Shown piece after piece: positions 5,717 to 8,419 of a stretch of DNA of 8,419 nucleotides (positions within the stretch are counted from its first letter, which is position 1; each line of letters begins with the position of its first letter). Under the pieces are notes generated by a model. The model ran no database searches. It was given only the letters and a program-made list of their open reading frames with translations, and was not told the origin of the DNA. This DNA is from DATKUA01 sp965602675. Its GTDB lineage: Bacteria; Acidobacteriota; DATKUA01. The DNA is taken from contig CBFCZO010000139.1 of NCBI GenBank assembly GCA_965602675.1, positions 1 to 8,419 on the forward strand. The letters run 5' to 3'. The position numbers and the translations under genes are program-made.

Positions 5717-7525
5717 ATGTGCGGCATCGTGGGAGCCATCGGGGTCGAGGACGCCGCGGAGAAGCTGCTGGGGGGAATTCGCAGCCTGGAGTACCGCGGT
5801 TACGATTCCTGCGGCATAGCGGTGATCGATGCAGGTAGGATCATCATCAGGAAGGACGTCGGCACCGTCGCCGAGGTTGACGACAAGCTGAATTTCGCCG
5901 AGTTGCCGGGATCATCGGGTATCGCCCACACGCGCTGGGCGACGCACGGGCGGGTTAACCAGATCAACGCCCATCCCCATCTGAGCATGAGCGGCGATTT
6001 TGCCATCATTCATAACGGAATCATAAGCAACTATAAGGAAATAAAGGAATTTCTGCGGGGCGAGGGATTCGAGTTTCACACCGAAACCGACAGCGAGGTC
6101 GTGGCCAACCTGCTTGAGCATTGCTATCGCGACACGGGCGACGTGGAGGCAGCGCTTGTGCGGAGCGCGCGGCGGCTTGAGGGCAGTTACGCCATTCTGG
6201 CTGTGACGACTCACGACCCCGAGCACATCTACGCTGCGCGGCTGGAGAGCCCGCTGATGCTGGGCATCGGCGCCGAGGGCAACTACATCGGCTCCGACGC
6301 CAACGCCTTCATCGCCTACACGCGCAACGCCGTCCCGATGGACGACGGGGAGTACGCGGTGGTGGGGAAGGACTCCTTCCAGATCCGCGACCTGATCACC
6401 GGCGACCTGGTGGAGCGCAAGCCGTTCTCGGTGCCTTGGGATGTGAACGAGAGCCAGAAGGGCGGCTATCCTCACTTCATGCTCAAGGAGATCCACGAGC
6501 AGCCGCAGGCGATCAAGCAAGCGCTGTCGGCCGACGATGAGGCGATCTCCGAGCTGGCCGACCGCATCGCGGGGGCGGAGCGGGTCTACCTGCTCGGCGT
6601 CGGCACGACGTACTACGTTTCTCTCTACGGGCAGTACATCCTCAAGCGGCTGGCGGGCGTGTTCGCACCGGCGATGAGCTCCGACGAGTTCGAGCACACG
6701 GCGGTTGTCGAGCCCGGGACGCTGGTGCTGGCCTGCTCGCAGAGCGGTGAGACCTACGACACGATCATGGCGCTACGGGCGGCAAAGGAGGGCGGCGCGG
6801 AGACCGCGGCGATCGTCAACGTGGTGGGCTCGTCGATGACGCGTGTGGTCGACCGCAGTGTGATCCAGAGCTCCGGTCCGGAGATCTGCGTGATCAGCAC
6901 CAAGGCTGCGATGGCGCAGATGCTGATTTTACTGCGCTTGGCTGCGGAGGTGGCGAGACGCAAGGGGATTTTCAATTCTGCTGAGGACAAATCGCTGACG
7001 GGCGCGCTGGAGAAGCTGCCGGAGACGATCCGGCGGATCATCAACGAGCGCAGCGGCACGATCCGCAACCTGGCGGAACGCCACTCGGGAATTAACAACT
7101 GGGTTTTCCTCGGACGCGGCCGTTACTACCCGATCGCGATGGAGAGCGCGCTGAAGATGAAGGAGGTCTCCTACGTGCACAGCGAGGGGATGCCGGCGGG
7201 CTTTCTCAAGCACGGCACGCTGGCTTTGATCGACGAGACGGTGAACACGCTGGTGTTCTGCCCTTCGCGCGAGGAGAGCGACCTGTTCGATATGACGCAC
7301 AGCAGCGCGGAGGAGGTGCGGGCGCGCGAGGGTCACCTTGTCGGCTTCTGCTTCGATGAGGATGAGTTGTTCAGCGAGCGGATCGTCCTGCCCGCGCTGC
7401 ATCCGCTGCTCAATCCGCTGCTGGAGTTGGTGGTGGGGCAGCTTCTCAGCTATTTCACGGCGCTTGCGCTGGGGCGCAACATCGACAAGCCGCGCTCCCT
7501 GGCCAAGAGCGTGACCGTGCCGTAG
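5717..7525 (+). CDS. glmS: Glutamine--fructose-6-phosphate aminotransferase (isomerizing), GlmS
   Basis: Makes glucosamine-6-phosphate from fructose-6-phosphate and glutamine, the committing step to UDP-GlcNAc for peptidoglycan and surface glycans. It has 602 residues, close to the 609 of E. coli. The start is fixed because Cys2 (MCGIVGAIG) must become the N-terminal nucleophile. The glutaminase domain (1-240) has EYRGYDSCGIAV (25-36), HTRWATHG (71-78), HNGIISNY (99-106, oxyanion Asn100-Gly101) and TETDSEVV (122-129). The linker has KGGYPHFMLKEIHEQP (248-263). The first SIS domain has GVGTTYY (294-300), CSQSGETYDT (340-349) and STKAAMAQ (394-401). The second has ALKMKEVSYVHSEG (478-491), and His499 in LKHG, the sugar-ring-opening His. 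The C-terminal tail PRSLAKSVTVP keeps the catalytic Lys (Lys597). GTTYY and STKAAMAQ differ from the commoner GTSYHA and STKAFTAQ. All the catalytic residues that I can place are present, so it should be active. It is the second gene of a tight two-gene unit. Confidence 0.97.
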   Translation: MCGIVGAIGVEDAAEKLLGGIRSLEYRGYDSCGIAVIDAGRIIIRKDVGTVAEVDDKLNFAELPGSSGIAHTRWATHGRVNQINAHPHLSMSGDFAIIHNGIISNYKEIKEFLRGEGFEFHTETDSEVVANLLEHCYRDTGDVEAALVRSARRLEGSYAILAVTTHDPEHIYAARLESPLMLGIGAEGNYIGSDANAFIAYTRNAVPMDDGEYAVVGKDSFQIRDLITGDLVERKPFSVPWDVNESQKGGYPHFMLKEIHEQPQAIKQALSADDEAISELADRIAGAERVYLLGVGTTYYVSLYGQYILKRLAGVFAPAMSSDEFEHTAVVEPGTLVLACSQSGETYDTIMALRAAKEGGAETAAIVNVVGSSMTRVVDRSVIQSSGPEICVISTKAAMAQMLILLRLAAEVARRKGIFNSAEDKSLTGALEKLPETIRRIINERSGTIRNLAERHSGINNWVFLGRGRYYPIAMESALKMKEVSYVHSEGMPAGFLKHGTLALIDETVNTLVFCPSREESDLFDMTHSSAEEVRAREGHLVGFCFDEDELFSERIVLPALHPLLNPLLELVVGQLLSYFTALALGRNIDKPRSLAKSVTVP

Positions 7526-7533
7526 GGAAATTC

Positions 7534-7558
7534 CGGCAATAGAATGAATCTATTGCTG
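7534..7558 (+). terminator. Hairpin just after glmS, probable terminator
   Basis: Arms 7534-7543 and 7549-7558 form a 10-bp stem with one G-T wobble and a 5-base loop (ATGAA). The core GCAATAGA/TCTATTGC is perfect. It begins eight bases after the glmS stop codon. The tail (ATCGTCATCTTCATTTC) is pyrimidine-rich but not a clean T run, so it may be a weak intrinsic terminator or an mRNA-stabilising end. Confidence 0.5.
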
Positions 7559-7649
7559 ATCGTCATCTTCATTTCAGTCGACGACATGTTGCTATAACTA
7601 TTGGTAATGGTGAAATTTTCGCTTATCAAGTGCTTTTTTCACTACTAAT

Positions 7650-7672
7650 AGCATTTTCAGCAAATGCTGAAA
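7650..7672. repeat. Two overlapping inverted repeats
   Basis: AGCATTT (7650-7656) pairs with AAATGCT (7662-7668), and TTTCAGC (7655-7661) pairs with GCTGAAA (7666-7672). Each stem is a perfect 7 bp with loops of 5 and 4 bases. They share bases, so only one can form at a time. It may be part of the termination region between the convergent genes. Function unknown. Confidence 0.45.
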
Positions 7673-7766
7673 CAGGCAAATCAGTGAAATTTTACATCAA
7701 GATAGGCGTCTGCCGGTGCCAACCATCGTGACTAAGGATGAACCTGTCGCACTGCCAAGCTCGCCG

Positions 7767-8419
7767 TTATTCGACGGTGAATTCGTAGCGCCCGATTTCC
7801 CTGCCGTTCATTGTCAGCAAAACGCTGTGCGCGCCTGGGGGCCAGCCGTCGTCGGGGAGGAATGAGAAGCTGAAGCCGGTATCGCTGAGGTTTTCATTGA
7901 TGGTGAGGCTGCGGGTGGCGGCTTCAGCAAGCTCGCCGTTGACCGTCCACTCGGCTTGGAGCCATGAGCCGGTGCCGAAATCTCCGCGTCCGACGATGAA
8001 GACTGTATCGCCGTGGGCGAAAGCCGTCGTCGGCTCGATCGGGTTGTAGTTCTCATCCGCGCCCTTGGCCAGTACCACATCTCTGATGACCGACGGGATG
8101 GCGTCGGCAGGCGGCTTGATTTTGAACTCGTAGGAGCCGAGCAGCTCGCCGTCGAGGGAGACCTCGGCGCGGTAGCCCTCGCCGACCAGCGGCGCGCTAT
8201 CGAAAGAGAGTGTGAAGTAGGCGTAGGTGAACTCGCCGAAGGAGAAGATCACACCCTCGTTCAGCTCGGCGAAGTCGACGGCCTTTTCGGCGATCTTCTG
8301 ATCGCGGAACCAGAAGACGCTCTCCACCTCGCCCTTCTTCGGCCGCCCCTCGAACTTCAGGTAGAGATATATGATTTCATCCTGAGAGAATTCGTCGCCC
8401 GGATCGACCGGCTTGCCCT
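7767..8419 (-). CDS. Protein with two tandem Ig-like (beta-sandwich) repeats, 5' end outside window
   Basis: I recognise no named family. The frame is open to the right edge, so the N-terminus is missing; a GTG at 8327 is an internal codon rather than a convincing start, since the preceding residues (DEIIYLYLKFEG) continue the same domain. About 217 residues are visible. They form two similar units of about 100 residues: unit A (8419 down to about 8115) ends EVSLDGELLGSYEFKIK, and unit B (about 8078 down to 7770) ends LLTMNGREIGRYEFTVE at the stop codon. Both have the order F-x3-D/T-I/V-Y/F, a strand, an aromatic-rich strand, a long FSF segment, G-Y/H, then the NG/DG turn and YEF strand. A linker (VVLAKGADENYNPIEP) joins them. 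This pattern suggests a secreted or surface protein in which the repeats are stalks or binding modules attached to an N-terminal part not seen here. There is no catalytic motif. It converges with glmS and is not in an operon with it. Confidence 0.75.
   Translation of the reverse strand, partial: GKPVDPGDEFSQDEIIYLYLKFEGRPKKGEVESVFWFRDQKIAEKAVDFAELNEGVIFSFGEFTYAYFTLSFDSAPLVGEGYRAEVSLDGELLGSYEFKIKPPADAIPSVIRDVVLAKGADENYNPIEPTTAFAHGDTVFIVGRGDFGTGSWLQAEWTVNGELAEAATRSLTINENLSDTGFSFSFLPDDGWPPGAHSVLLTMNGREIGRYEFTVE

Larger units (their letters stand above)
7526..7766. other. AT-rich spacer between convergent genes with alternative hairpins
   Basis: About 240 bases with no supportable gene. Base composition shifts abruptly to AT-rich (by eye well under half G+C) compared with the GC-rich genes on both sides. 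Besides the hairpin after glmS it holds two overlapping, mutually exclusive dyads at 7650-7668 and 7655-7672, and a 10-base direct repeat GTGAAATTTT at 7610-7619 and 7684-7693. Two genes end here from opposite sides, so bidirectional termination is the simplest role. I see no T-rich tail that settles it. Confidence 0.5.

Noticed and set aside
7610..7693. Direct repeat GTGAAATTTT (7610-7619 and 7684-7693) as an attachment site or insertion duplication
   Set aside because: Ten bases in an AT-rich stretch can recur by chance, and there is no integrase, transposase or terminal inverted repeat nearby.

Overview
The window looks like ordinary chromosome from a GC-rich bacterium. Coding regions are strongly GC-rich and purine-biased on the + strand, starts are mostly ATG, and Shine-Dalgarno sites are purine-rich. 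I cannot name a phylum from the sequence. I see no phage, transposon, CRISPR, rRNA or tRNA signal. The gene content (a GlmU-like enzyme of the type best known from archaea, an M28 peptidase and a tandem Ig-like protein) suggests an environmental, poorly characterised bacterium, but that is inference.

Layout, left to right. At 3-557 is the 3' part of a HAD-superfamily phosphatase gene cut by the window edge. A sigma70-like promoter at about 573-601 leads into a GntR/FCD-family regulator (633-1292). A 288-base gap follows, holding a perfect 14-bp palindrome next to a possible promoter, then an alpha/beta hydrolase with an excellent Shine-Dalgarno (1581-2444). A hairpin resembling a terminator (2466-2500) separates it from a probably exported PA-domain M28 metallopeptidase (2606-4204). 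After a 301-base gap with a candidate promoter comes a tight two-gene unit: a nucleotidyltransferase fused to a left-handed beta-helix domain (4506-5714), then glmS (5717-7525) two bases later. After glmS comes a hairpin and an AT-rich spacer. Entering from the right edge on the minus strand is the 3' part of a gene for a protein with two Ig-like repeats (7767-8419).

How the genes work together. The only clear pathway is amino-sugar nucleotide synthesis. GlmS makes glucosamine-6-phosphate from fructose-6-phosphate and glutamine. The upstream GlmU-like protein would act two steps later, acetylating and/or uridylylating the amino-sugar phosphate towards UDP-GlcNAc for the cell wall or surface glycans. 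The intervening mutase (GlmM) is not in the window. The other genes look like independent single-gene units. The GntR regulator may control the alpha/beta hydrolase next to it, but this rests on adjacency alone.

The most interesting point is that the beta-helix domain of the GlmU-like protein keeps the fold but lacks most residues known to catalyse acetyl transfer (Arg for the catalytic His, Phe for Tyr, Gly for Lys). Second is the M28 peptidase, in which two of the five canonical zinc-ligand positions are changed (Asp to Glu, His to Gln). I did not find a clearly new multi-gene system.
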